Assembly: GCF_014205225.1 (NCBI RefSeq)
Contig: NZ_JACHNB010000001.1
Span: forward strand, 9,405,501-9,469,500
Direction: 5' to 3'
DNA length: 64,000 nt
DNA from: Actinoplanes octamycinicus
GTDB lineage: Bacteria; Actinomycetota; Actinomycetes; Mycobacteriales; Micromonosporaceae
The position numbers and the translations under genes are program-made. Shown in pieces: positions 7,951 through 17,208 of the stretch. Each line of letters starts with the position of its first letter. The stretch's first letter is position 1. Below the pieces are notes generated by a model. That model searched no databases and was not told where the DNA came from. It worked only from the letters and a program-made list of their open reading frames with translations.

Positions 7951-8795
7951 GACTTCCCTCCCAGGAACGACACCGCCACGGCGGCGACCATCGCGAGCCC
8001 GGCCCAGCCGGCGCGTTTCCACATCTCCGGCAGGTCCCGGGTGGGCACGATCGGGTCCGGCGGCAGGCCGTAGACCTCGGGCTCGTCGAGCAGCAGGAAG
8101 AACGCGCCGTCCCCGCCGACCCCGTCCGCCGGGTCGTGCCCGTAGAGGCGGGCTTTCGCGACGCCCTGCTCGTGCAGTGCCGCCACCCGGTGCCCGGCCC
8201 GCTCGCGCAGCTCGTCCAGCTCGCCGTACTGGATGGACTGGGTCGGGCAGGCCTTCGCGCAGGCCGGAGTCAGGCCGTCGCCGATCCGGTCGTAGCACAT
8301 CGTGCACTTCCACGCCCGGCCGTCGTCCTTGCGCTGGTCGATCACGCCGTACGGGCAGGCCGGAATGCAGTAGCCGCAGCCGTTGCAGATGTCCTCCTGG
8401 ACCACGACGGTGCCGAACTCGGTGCGGAACAGCGACCCGGTCGGGCAGACGTCCAGGCAGCCGGCGTGGGTGCAGTGCTTGCACACGTTCGACGCCATCA
8501 GCCAGCGGAAGTCGTCGCCCGCCTCGGCGGTGGCCAGCGCGTCCACCGCGGGCTGCTCGATGAACGCCACGTGCCGCCAGGAGTTCGCGGACAGGCCGCC
8601 GGTGTTGTCATAGGAGTGTCCGAGCAGGTCGAACCCGTCGTCCGGGATCGCGTTCCACTCCTTGCAGGCGACCTCGCAGGCTTTGCAGCCGATGCACACG
8701 CTGGTGTCGGTGAAGAAACCCATCCGCGGCGGCGCGTCGAGGTACCCGGCGTCCGGCGCCGGGTCGAGCGGACCGTAGAGGCTGTTCTCTCCCAC
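7947..8795 (-). CDS. fdhB: Formate dehydrogenase iron-sulfur (beta) subunit
   Basis: This 282-residue ferredoxin-like electron-transfer subunit has four cysteine clusters for 4Fe-4S centres: CIGCKACEVACKEWN, CKHCTHAGCLDVCP, CNGCGYCIPACPYG and CTMCY with ACAKACP. A single hydrophobic helix near the C-terminus (GWAGLAMVAAVAVSFLGG) probably tethers it to the membrane, as in FDH-N/O beta subunits. Its GTG start at 8795 follows the fdhA stop (TGA at 8798-8796) with no gap, so it is translationally coupled to the selenoprotein subunit. It should relay electrons from the FdhA cluster to the NrfD-like quinone-reducing subunit. Confidence 0.95.
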   Translation of the reverse strand: MGENSLYGPLDPAPDAGYLDAPPRMGFFTDTSVCIGCKACEVACKEWNAIPDDGFDLLGHSYDNTGGLSANSWRHVAFIEQPAVDALATAEAGDDFRWLMASNVCKHCTHAGCLDVCPTGSLFRTEFGTVVVQEDICNGCGYCIPACPYGVIDQRKDDGRAWKCTMCYDRIGDGLTPACAKACPTQSIQYGELDELRERAGHRVAALHEQGVAKARLYGHDPADGVGGDGAFFLLLDEPEVYGLPPDPIVPTRDLPEMWKRAGWAGLAMVAAVAVSFLGGKS

Positions 8796-11700
8796 TCAGC
8801 GCTCCTTCGCCCGGCGACGGTAACTTTCGACGTACGCCAGCAGGTCCGGCCCCACCGGCCGGCGCCCCGGCTGGATGTCGCAGGTGCCGACCTTGCTCTC
8901 CTGGATCAGCACGTTCGGGTCCAGGGTGATCCCGATCAGGTCGTTCGCCGAGTCGCCGGTGACCAGCCCGGAGCTGCCCCAGTGGTAGGGCATCCAGATC
9001 TGGTGGATCCGCCGGCCCTCGATCCGCAGCGGCCGGAGCCGGTCGGTGACCAGCACCTTCGCCTCGATCGCGGCGCGCGCGGTGACGATGTGCGCCCAGC
9101 CCAGGTGGGTGAGCCCGCGCTCGGCGGCCAGCGCCGGGGACACCTCGACGAACATCTCCGGCTGCAGCTCGGACAAGTACGCCAGCTGCCGGCTCATCCC
9201 GCCGGCGGTGTGGTGCTCGGTCAGCCGGCTGGTGCTGAACACGTACGGATACACGTCGGAGATCGGGTTCGCCGGGTTGTCCGGCCGGTCGTAGACCTTG
9301 CGGGTCGGGTTGGCCTGCTGACCGTAGAGCGGGTTGCGCGCCGCCGACTCGGCCGGCTCGTAGTGCGTCGGCATCGGGCCATCGACCAGGCCGGCCGGGG
9401 CGTAGAGCCAGCCCTTCCCGTCGCCCTGCATGATGAACGCGTCGTCACCGGCGATCGCCGCGACGCCGCTGGCGCCCTCCGGCGGGCGGTAGTCCGGCGC
9501 CTTGGTCTTCTCGAAGTCCGGCACGTCGTAACCGGTCCACTCGCCGGCCTCGGCGTCCCACCAGACGTACTTCTTCCGCTCCGACCAGGGCCGGCCCTGC
9601 GGGTCGGCGGACGCCCGGTTGTAGAGCGTGCGGCGGTCCGACGGCCACGCCCAGCCCCACTCGGCGGCCACCCAGTTCTGCTCCGAGCCGGGCTTGCGGC
9701 GGGCGGCCTGGTTCACCCCGTCCTTGAAGACGCCGGAGTAGATCCAGCATCCGCAAGCGGTCGACCCGTCGGCCTTGAGCGCGGTGAAGTTCGGCAGCGG
9801 CTCGCCGGTGGCCACCTGATAGCCGTTGATCTCCTTGAGCACGCTTTCGCCGTCGTCCGGGTCGTAGTCCCACTTCAGCTTGAGCAAGGCCTGGTCGCGG
9901 GGCAGCGGGGAATCCGCCAGCCTCTCCCGGATGATCCGGCCGAGGTGGTGGAAGAACCACAGCTCGGAGCGGCAGTCGCCCGGCGGGTCCAGGGCTTTCT
10001 CCCGCCACTGCAGCAGCCGCTGGGTCTGGGTGAAGGTGCCCTCCTTCTCGGCGTGCGAGGCGGCCGGCAGGAAGAACACCTCGGTCCGGCACTCCTCCGG
10101 GACGATCTCCCCGGTGGCGATCTCCGGGCTGTCCTTCCAGAACGTCGCCGACTCGATCATGAAGAGGTCGCGGACCACCAGCCAGTCCAGGTTCGCCATG
10201 CCGAGCCGCTGCGCGCGGCCGTGCGCGGAGCCGACCGCCGGGTTCTGGCCGAGCAGGAAGTACCCCTTGATCTTGCCGTCGATCATGTCGAGCACCTGCT
10301 GGTACGTACCGTGATCGCCGGTGAGCCGGGGCAGCCAGCCGAAGCCCCAGTCGTTCTCCGCGGTCGCGGCGTCACCCCAGTAGGCCTTCAACAGACTGAC
10401 CGCGTACGCCTCGGCCTCGGCCCAGAAGCCCTTCTGCTCCGGGTGCCGGATCGCGTCCACCCACTGCCGGAACGTCTCGTGCTGCCGGTGGTGCGGCATC
10501 GGCAGGTAGCCGGGGAGCAGGTTGAACAGGGTCGGGATGTCGGTGGAGCCCTGGATGCTGGCGTGCCCGCGCAGCGCCATCACCCCGCCGCCGGGCCGGC
10601 CCATGTTGCCGAGCAGCAGCTGGATGATCGCGCCGGTGCGGATGTACTGCACGCCGACGCTGTGCTGGGTCCAGCCGACCGAGTAGACCAGCGCGGTGGT
10701 CCGCTCCCGGCCGGAGTTCGCCGTCCACGCCTCGCACACCTCGAGGAACTTCTCCGGCGGCACGCCGCAGACCCGCTCCACCATCTCCGGGGTGTAGCGG
10801 GCGTAGTGCCGCTTGAGGATCTGGTAGACGCAGCGCGGATCCCGCAGCGTGGGGTCACGGGGCACGTCGGCGGGCACCGGCGGGCCGTGCGACTCCTGCT
10901 CCAGGCCGGAGGCGGTCTCCCGGTCGACGTGCGACTCGCCGTGGTCCTGGACCGAGTCGTCCTCGCCCTGGCCGCGGTAGGCCCAGCTGCCCTGGTGGTA
11001 CGACCGGGTCTCCGGGTCGTAGCCGGAGAACAGCCCGTCCAGGTCCTCGGTGTCCTGGAACTCCTCGCTGACGATCATGGACGCGTTGGTGTACGCCACG
11101 ACGTACTCCCGGAAGTCCTTCTCGTTGCTGAGGATGTAGTTGATCACCCCACCCAGGAAGGCGATGTCGGCGCCGGCCCGCAGCGGCACGAACGAGTGCG
11201 CGAGCGCGCTGGTCCGGGTGAACCGCGGGTCGATGTGGATCACCTTGGCGCCGCGGTTCTTCGCCTCCACGACGTACTGGAAACCCACCGGGTGGGCCTC
11301 CGCCATGTTGGAGCCCTGGATGATGATGCAGTCGGCGTTAGCCAGATCCTGGAGGAATCCGGTGGCCCCGCCACGGCCGAAGCTGGTCCCCAGACCGGGG
11401 ACGGTGGCGGAGTGTCAAATGCGCGCCTGGTTCTCGATCTGCAACGCGCCCATCGCGGTGAACAGCTTCTTGATCAGGTAGTTCTCTTCGTTGTCCAGGG
11501 TGGCGCCGCCGAGGCTGGAGATGCCCATCGTCCGGTTCAGCGGACGGCCCTCGTCGTCGGTGTCCTCCCAGGTGTCGGCACGCGCCTTGAGCACCCGGTC
11601 CGCGATCATGTCCATCGCGGTGTCCAGGTCGAGCTCCTCCCAGTCGGTGCCGTAGGGCCGCCGGTAGAGCACGGTCCGCTGCCGGCGGTCGCTGGTCACC

Positions 11701-11984
11701 AGGCTCTTGCTGGCCGAGCCTTTCGGGCACAGGCGGCCCTTCGAGATCGGGCTGTCCGGGTCGCCCTCGATCTGGGTGACCTCGCCGTCCTTCACATAGA
11801 TCCGCTGGCCGCAGCCGACCGCGCAATAGGGGCAGACCGAGCGGGCCATCGAGTCGGCGGTCTCGGTGCGGGCGGTCAGCGCGCGCGAGCGGTCGCTCTG
11901 GGCCGCGGCACCGCGACCCAGCGGGTCGGTGCCGGTGAGCTGCCGGTAGACCGGCCAGCCCTCGATCCAGGTGCGGACGCCCAT
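8796..11984 (-). CDS. fdhA: Selenocysteine-containing formate dehydrogenase, catalytic (alpha) subunit, with in-frame UGA at codon 190
   Basis: This molybdopterin enzyme oxidises formate to CO2. It appears as two frames split by a TGA at 11417-11415, but the reading frame is continuous through it. Upstream is the 4Fe-4S motif C51-x2-C54-x3-C58 plus C86. Just before the stop comes NQAR-I, and after it H-S-A-T-V, the exact I/V-U-H context of FDH active sites. GSNMAEAHPVGFQ and the cofactor-binding regions follow. With Sec at residue 190 the product is 1062 residues, close to FDH-N/O alpha. I chose the ATG at 11984 (MGVRTWIEGWPVYRQL); the frame could extend to 12077. No twin-arginine signal is visible, so it is probably cytoplasmic-facing. 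The sel genes at 1-3965 supply the decoding machinery. Confidence 0.95.
11386..11417 (-). promoter_or_regulatory. Bacterial SECIS element with the recoded UGA
   Basis: On the mRNA strand the UGA is followed 12 nt later by a 6-bp stem GUCCCC/GGGGAC (11402-11397 with 11391-11386) capped by loop GGUCU. The loop sequence and its distance from the UGA (GGU at nt 22-24) match what I recall of the E. coli fdhF SECIS, which SelB binds. The hairpin is read through as coding sequence. Confidence 0.9.
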
Positions 11985-12114
11985 GGGAAGAGACCCTAAC
12001 CCGGCTCGGGCGACCCCGCACGGCTTGTCGAACGTGCCAGAAAAGTGAATCGCTGGGCGGTTGTCGGTCGTCGTCACTAATATCGTCCCGTCCGGTCACG
12101 GAGGGGAGGTTTGG

Positions 12115-15100
12115 ATGGATCCGGAGCGCGACGACGCGGAGCGGGCACGCAGCCCGGGGCCGTGGGACACGCCGCCGCCTCGCAAGGGCGAGCCGGCGCC
12201 GTCGTCGGCCGATCCGCCCGAGCCGTCTCCGCAGCCGTCGCCGCCCGCTCCGTCCGGCACCCGGGTGATCCGGTCGTCGGGCAAGCATCGGAAGAGCACC
12301 GTGCCGGGCCGCCCGCCGGACCCGCCCCCGCCGGCCGCTCCGCCGCCGTCTGCCGCTCCGCCCTTGTCGTCCGCTCCGCCCGTTCCGCCGCCGTCGTCGG
12401 CTTGGCATGCGGCGCCCGCTTCACCCGGTTCGGTGGCGCCGCCCGGCTCGTCCTCGGTGCCCGGCCGGCCCGTTTCTCCGGGGCCGGGGCCCGCTCCTGC
12501 TGAGCCCTGGCCCGCTACTGCTGATCCGCCCCGGGGCACGACGTCCCGCCTGGCCAATCCGTGGGCCGCCGGCGCTCCGCCGAGAGCGCCGAAACCCAGC
12601 ACGCCGCCGCCGCGCAGCCCGGATCCGAGTGCTCCGCCGCCTCGCCGGCCCGAGCCCGTCGCCCCGGCGCCGCGCCGCCCCGAACCGTTGACCCCTCCCC
12701 CGCAGGCTCCGGCGCCGATCACGCCGCCGCCGCAGGCTCCGCGGCCGGTGACGCCGCTGGTCACTCCGCCGCCGCGCGATCCGCCGGTGTTCCGCCCGCC
12801 GCCCGCCGCCGGGCCCGCCACCTCGCCGCCGGCCGCCGGCCGGCCCATCACCCCGCCGCCTTCCGCCCGGCCACCGGCGGCGACCCAGCCCGTCACGCCG
12901 CCGCCTTTCGCCCCGCCACCGGCGGCGACCCAGCCCGTCACCCCGCCGCCTTTCGCCCCGCCGCCGGCTGCGACCCAGCCCGTCACCCCGCCGCCTTTCG
13001 CCCCGCCGCCGGCTGCGACCCAGCCCGTCACCCCGCCACCGGCTTCGCCTTCTCCGCCGCGCCGGCCGCCGTTCGCCGGCGCTCCCTTCGAGGCCCCGCC
13101 GGCTCACCGGCAGCGACCGACCAGTCCCCCGGAGCCGCCGCCAGTTTCCCGGCAGCGCCAGTCCGGTCCCCCCGAGGCGCCGCCGCTTTCGGGGCAGCCT
13201 GCTTTCACTCCCCCGCAGGCGCCGCTCACTTCGGGGCAGCGTGCTTTCACTTCCCCGCAGGCGCCGCCCATTCCCGGGCAGCGTCCGTCCATTCCGCGGC
13301 AGCGCTCGGAAACTGTTTCTCCACGGGAGCGCGCGCCCGAGCATCCGCCGGCTCCGGCGCCGCCGCCCGGGGCCTGGGAATCGCCGCCCGGCCCGCCGCC
13401 GCCCGTACCGCAGATGGTTGTTCCCGCGCCGGCGCCGGCGTTGCCCGTACCCCAGCCGGAATTTGTGCGGGAAGCGGCGCCGGACGCGCCGCGGCGAGCT
13501 TTCCTGTGGATCGGCATCGCGTTGTTGCTGGCCCTGGCCGCTGGCGGCGGCCTGGTCTATCTGCGCACCCGGCCGGCCGGATCGCCGAGCGCGATGGACG
13601 CCGCGGCGCAGGCCGCGACCGCTCTGCGCGGCCAGAAGGCGGCGTCGCTCAAGGTGAGTTTCTTCGACCAGACCGGCGTCGACGTCACCGGTGATCTGAC
13701 GGTCACGGCCGGCGGGACCGCGCACGGCACATTGACCGACGCCGGTGGCGGAAAAGCGGACTATCTCGCCTCCGGCGAGGACACGGCGGTCCGCGGGGAC
13801 GAGGCTTGGTGGGCGCGTCGCGACGCCGCCCGGGTCGGGGCTCTGAAAGGCCTTTGGGTACGCCCGGAAGCGCTCGCCTTCCCCATCGAAGCAGCCGCGC
13901 TGGAACCCGATTCGCTGGCCGGCATGATCGACTGGGTGCGCAACGACGGGGCGTCGGCCCCGGACGTCACCTCGGTCGCCGGGCAGCCGGTGGTCGGCCT
14001 GCGCCGGGACGGCTGGACGTTCCTGTTCACCCGCGCGGCGCCGCACCGGTTGCTGTGGTTCGGCGGGGCGACCCAGGAGCGGGCCCCGATCGCGCCGCTG
14101 CAGCCGGGAAACGCGTTCACATACCAGTCGTCGGACATGGCGCCGCCGACCCCGCCCTATGTGAGCGTGCTGGTCAATCCGCCGCCGGGCGACGCCAAGG
14201 CCACCCCGTTCCCGGGCGACACCGTGGCCGAGGACAAAACAGCGGTGAAACGGCCGAAATTCGACGTGGTGGTGAACGCGAGCACCTGCCGGACAGCGAC
14301 CTGCACCTGGTCGGTGACGGTGACCAACAAGGGAAACGCGTCCGGTGAGGCGTCGGTGATCGCCTCGGTGTCGCCGGGAATGCCGCAGACCGAGGTGAGA
14401 TCGCTGGGCATCGTGCAGCCGGGTGCGAGCGCGACCACCGCGACGATGAGCTTCCCGAACCCGGCGCCGACCAACCAGGACGTCTCCGCCGACTATCGCG
14501 CCGAGGTCTTCAGCAAGGAACTGCACGGCTCGAACCTGAAAGTGATGCGCCGGCTGCAGGAGGACGGCATCGTCGTCGGCCGGTCCGAGCTGTTGAGCGG
14601 GCTGGATCCGAGCCAGATGCCGACGGCGCTGCTGGCCCTGGACGGGATGCGCAAGGCCGCCCGTTTCGACCCGGACAAGGCGGTCCAGGCGATGGAGAAC
14701 GCGGTGACCTACCGCGCCCTGCCGGAGGTCGGTGAACTGGTCCGGTCCGGCCGCCTGGAGAACCCGGAGATCCTCTACACGAAACTGCCGAACCTGATCT
14801 TCGAGTACGACACCGGGGCGCCCGGCACGCCGGTGCACGAGAAACTCGGGTCGCGACGACAGTTGCAGATCGCCGCCGGGATGCTGCGGCAGGATCCGGC
14901 GGCGCGGGTGGCGCTCGACGGCGTCGAGGTGCTGGACGGCAAGAAGTACCGGGCCGACGTGCTGGTCCACGCGCCGGGGAAACCGCCGTCTGCCATTCAG
15001 GCGAAATCGGTGAGCAGCGATTCGGTGGCGGCCAATGTGCGCAGCGCGCTGGCCGAGTTGCAGAAAAGCGCTCCGCCGAACAGCGCCCGGGTGGTGTGGC

Positions 15101-15270
15101 TCCACCTGGAGGCGCCGGCGGGCTATCCGCATGCGGCCGGCCGGGACTACTTCGACGCCGTGTTCGATGACGTCGGATCCGACCTGTGCAAGAAGGCGGA
15201 CGAGGTCGTGGTGGTCAACCAGGCCGGCCTGCAGCGCTGGACCAAGCAGCAGCTTCCCGGCTGCGGCTGA
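12115..15270 (+). CDS. Large Pro-rich single-pass membrane protein with extracellular domains
   Basis: This 1051-residue protein starts at ATG 12115 behind a GGAGGGGAGG ribosome-binding site. Residues 1 to about 455 are a Pro/Ala-rich cytoplasmic region with four tandem TQPVTPPPFAPPPAA-type units. One transmembrane helix (FLWIGIALLLALAAGGGLVYL, about 463-483) follows. The exported part resembles a lipoprotein-like beta domain, then a CARDB-like Ig domain (CTWSVTVTNKGNASGEASV), then a C-terminal region with KYRADVLVHAPGK and AIQAKSV. That D...QxK spacing is suggestive of a PD-(D/E)XK-type fold, but this is inference. No known family can be assigned with certainty. It diverges from fdhA; a TAATAT at 12078 could be its -10 box. 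Confidence 0.85.
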   Translation: MDPERDDAERARSPGPWDTPPPRKGEPAPSSADPPEPSPQPSPPAPSGTRVIRSSGKHRKSTVPGRPPDPPPPAAPPPSAAPPLSSAPPVPPPSSAWHAAPASPGSVAPPGSSSVPGRPVSPGPGPAPAEPWPATADPPRGTTSRLANPWAAGAPPRAPKPSTPPPRSPDPSAPPPRRPEPVAPAPRRPEPLTPPPQAPAPITPPPQAPRPVTPLVTPPPRDPPVFRPPPAAGPATSPPAAGRPITPPPSARPPAATQPVTPPPFAPPPAATQPVTPPPFAPPPAATQPVTPPPFAPPPAATQPVTPPPASPSPPRRPPFAGAPFEAPPAHRQRPTSPPEPPPVSRQRQSGPPEAPPLSGQPAFTPPQAPLTSGQRAFTSPQAPPIPGQRPSIPRQRSETVSPRERAPEHPPAPAPPPGAWESPPGPPPPVPQMVVPAPAPALPVPQPEFVREAAPDAPRRAFLWIGIALLLALAAGGGLVYLRTRPAGSPSAMDAAAQAATALRGQKAASLKVSFFDQTGVDVTGDLTVTAGGTAHGTLTDAGGGKADYLASGEDTAVRGDEAWWARRDAARVGALKGLWVRPEALAFPIEAAALEPDSLAGMIDWVRNDGASAPDVTSVAGQPVVGLRRDGWTFLFTRAAPHRLLWFGGATQERAPIAPLQPGNAFTYQSSDMAPPTPPYVSVLVNPPPGDAKATPFPGDTVAEDKTAVKRPKFDVVVNASTCRTATCTWSVTVTNKGNASGEASVIASVSPGMPQTEVRSLGIVQPGASATTATMSFPNPAPTNQDVSADYRAEVFSKELHGSNLKVMRRLQEDGIVVGRSELLSGLDPSQMPTALLALDGMRKAARFDPDKAVQAMENAVTYRALPEVGELVRSGRLENPEILYTKLPNLIFEYDTGAPGTPVHEKLGSRRQLQIAAGMLRQDPAARVALDGVEVLDGKKYRADVLVHAPGKPPSAIQAKSVSSDSVAANVRSALAELQKSAPPNSARVVWLHLEAPAGYPHAAGRDYFDAVFDDVGSDLCKKADEVVVVNQAGLQRWTKQQLPGCG
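12883..13050 (+). repeat. 45-bp tandem repeat inside the Pro-rich region
   Basis: Four in-frame 45-bp units begin at 12883, 12928, 12973 and 13018. They encode TQPVTPPPFAPPPAA with few changes. The high DNA identity, including third positions, points to recent slippage-driven expansion. Confidence 0.85.
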
Positions 15271-15409
15271 GTTATCCACAGGCACGGATTTTTCCGCTCG
15301 GCGGGTTCGCTGATCGCCTAGCGTCGATTCCGGCCGGCCAGCCTGACCCCTTTCGGACCCGCTTCCGCGGTCGCCGCCGTCGTTCGGTGTGCTCGTTCGC
15401 GGTCGCCCT

Positions 15410-15586
15410 CTGCTTTCGGACCCGCCTCAGCGGTCGCCGTCGCCCTCGGAGCCGCCTCGGCGGTCGCCGTCGCTTCCGACCCGCTTCCGCGGTCGCCGTC
15501 GCTTCCGACCCGCTTCCGCGGTAGCCGTCGCTTCCGACCCGCTTCCGCGGTCGCCGTCGCCTTCGACGCGCGCCGCGATCGCCGTA
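15410..15586. repeat. 29-bp tandem repeats in the leader of the YbaB/WXG cassette
   Basis: Clear 29-bp units begin at 15471, 15500, 15529 and 15558 (core CGCTTCCGACCCGCTTCCGC then GGTCGCCGT). More degenerate copies extend upstream to about 15345. They fill most of the 331-bp gap between the stop at 15270 and the ATG at 15602. The unit is not a multiple of three and no gene is supported here. Confidence 0.8.
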
Positions 15587-15601
15587 CTGAAGGAGCCTCG
15601 C

Positions 15602-15985
15602 ATGGCCTCGAACGTGGAACCCCTGCTGGAGCCGGGCATGGCGCTCGACCGGATCGCCGTCTGGCAGCGAGACATCGACAGACTCGTCACCCGGACGCGG
15701 ACGATGAGCGCCCGGCTGGCCACCCTCCGGGTGACCATGAGCGACCCTCGCCGCCTGGTCGAGGTCACCGTGGATGCCCAGGGGGTGCTGCTGGACCTGC
15801 GGTTCGGCCCGCGCCTGGCGCTGCACGACCCGGACACGCTGTCGCGGACCGTGATGGCCACGATCAGCGAGGCCCGCCGCCGAGCCTCCGACCGTGCCGT
15901 CGCCATCATCGTCGACACGGTCGGCGCCGACTCGGCCGCCATCCGCGCCATGGTGTCCGGCGCCACCGCCCCGGCCCGGCCGTGA
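15602..15985 (+). CDS. YbaB/EbfC-family protein
   Basis: This 127-residue protein resembles the YbaB/EbfC nucleoid-associated fold. It has an N-terminal helix (LDRIAVWQRDIDRLVTRTRT), a beta section (RRLVEVTVDAQGVLLDLRFG) and a C-terminal helix (LSRTVMATISEARRRASD). In actinobacteria, divergent YbaB-like proteins commonly lead cassettes of EspC/WXG100 type VII secretion substrates, as here. Its stop overlaps the next start (GTGA). An AAGGAG site precedes the ATG at 15602. Confidence 0.82.
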   Translation: MASNVEPLLEPGMALDRIAVWQRDIDRLVTRTRTMSARLATLRVTMSDPRRLVEVTVDAQGVLLDLRFGPRLALHDPDTLSRTVMATISEARRRASDRAVAIIVDTVGADSAAIRAMVSGATAPARP

Positions 15986-16302
15986 TCCCGCCGGAGCAGC
16001 TCCTGGTGGACGCCACCCAGCTGCGTCGCCACGCCGGCAGGCTGCGCGGTTTCCAGGACCGTTTCGACACTGTCCGAGCCGCCAGCTCCGCCATCACGCG
16101 GGACGACGCGGCGTTCGGCATGCTGTGCAGCTGGCTCCCGGCCGTCCTCGCCGCCCGCCACCGCCGCCAGGAGGAGCTCACCGACTACATCGCCGAGAAC
16201 CTCCAGTTCCTGATCGACGACCTGGAGTCCGCGGCCACCGACTACGAGTCGACCGACCACCGCTCCGCCGCCACCATCCGCACCGCAGGCGGCCGAACAT
16301 GA
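15982..16302 (+). CDS. EspC-like type VII secretion-associated protein
   Basis: This 106-residue, mostly helical protein resembles the ESX-1 secretion-associated/EspC (DUF2580-like) group: short helical-hairpin proteins with VDATQLRRHAGRLRGFQDRF at the N-terminus and a second long helix ending in YES. It starts with GTG at 15982, overlapping the YbaB-like stop by 4 bp, and its own stop overlaps the next ATG (ATGA). It likely partners the WXG100 protein downstream. The family call rests on length, helical pattern and context; there is no catalytic motif. Confidence 0.7.
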   Translation: MIPPEQLLVDATQLRRHAGRLRGFQDRFDTVRAASSAITRDDAAFGMLCSWLPAVLAARHRRQEELTDYIAENLQFLIDDLESAATDYESTDHRSAATIRTAGGRT

Positions 16303-17201
16303 CGTCCCCGGTCGCCGCTCGGGAGTCACCCGGCTTCGCTACCACTTTCCCTGGAGCCCCGCCGAAGCCGCCGGACTCCGCCGCCACTTCCCTGGCGGCC
16401 GCCCCGGGAGCACCCGGGTCCACCAGCACTTCGCTGGCCGCCGCTCCGGAGGCATCCGGGGCCGCCGGTACTTCGCTGGAGGCCGCTCCGGAGGCACCCG
16501 AGGCGGCCGGCACTTCGCTGGTGGCCGCTCCGGAGGCACCGGATTCCGCGGTCGGGGCCACGGCGATCGGGGACATGGCGGACCTGGTGGCCACCATCCG
16601 CGGCGGCGACTGGGTGGACGGACTCCTGACCGGGGCTGCCACCGGAGCCGGCCTGGCGTCGGTCGCGATCGACCCGTTCGGCTCGTTGCTGGCCAACGGG
16701 CTCGGCTGGGCCATGGAGTATTTCGAGCCGCTTCGTCACATGCTCGACGAGCTGACCGGCGCGCCGGAGAAGGTCACCGCCCACGCGGCGACCTGGCAGA
16801 ACATCGCCACGTCCCTGGACGACGCCGCCTCCGACCTGCGGCACGCGATGACCGGCGACCTGCCGGACTGGCAGGGCACCGCAGCCGCGGCCTATGCGTC
16901 GATGATGTCCCACAACGTGGCCGCGCTGGGCATCCTGAGCGGCACCGCCTCCGCGATGGCCGCCGCCACCGAGGCCGCCGGCAACCTGGTCAGGTTCACC
17001 AGGGACGTGGTCCGCGACCTGATCACCGACCTGGTCGCCCGAGTGATCGTCTGGTCCCTCGAAGCCATGGCAGTCATCACCATCCCGGCGATCGCCGCCC
17101 AGATCGTGGTAGCGGTCGCCAAGTGGGCCGCCCGAATCGCCGGCTACACGACAGCCCTGACCACCAGCCTCACCAACCTCTCCCACCTGGTCGGCAGTTG
17201 A
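16299..17201 (+). CDS. WXG100-domain protein, probable type VII secretion substrate
   Basis: This 300-residue protein has an N-terminal Ala/Pro-rich region with four approximate 14-residue repeats (TSL-x-AAPEAP). A helical WXG100 domain follows, with the W-x-G turn LPDWQGTAAAAY near residue 190. It ends in long hydrophobic helices (VIVWSLEAMAVITIPAIAAQ) that look membrane-active. Polymorphic toxins exported by type VII systems often carry such N-terminal WXG100 modules with the toxin domain at the C-terminus. Here the frame ends and a separate toxin gene starts 7 bp later in another frame. Confidence 0.8.
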   Translation: MTSPVAARESPGFATTFPGAPPKPPDSAATSLAAAPGAPGSTSTSLAAAPEASGAAGTSLEAAPEAPEAAGTSLVAAPEAPDSAVGATAIGDMADLVATIRGGDWVDGLLTGAATGAGLASVAIDPFGSLLANGLGWAMEYFEPLRHMLDELTGAPEKVTAHAATWQNIATSLDDAASDLRHAMTGDLPDWQGTAAAAYASMMSHNVAALGILSGTASAMAAATEAAGNLVRFTRDVVRDLITDLVARVIVWSLEAMAVITIPAIAAQIVVAVAKWAARIAGYTTALTTSLTNLSHLVGS

Positions 17202-17208
17202 TCCAACG

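Noticed and set aside
11415..11417. TGA in fdhA as a frameshift or pseudogene
   Set aside because: The frame is continuous on both sides, the Sec context and SECIS hairpin are present and all sel genes are linked.
8136..11999. A 1287-codon open frame on the plus strand
   Set aside because: It lies antisense to fdhA/fdhB, has no recognisable domains and is a GC-composition shadow.
12421..15285. A 954-codon minus-strand frame
   Set aside because: Antisense shadow of the Pro-rich membrane protein; composition is Arg/Gly-rich with no motifs.
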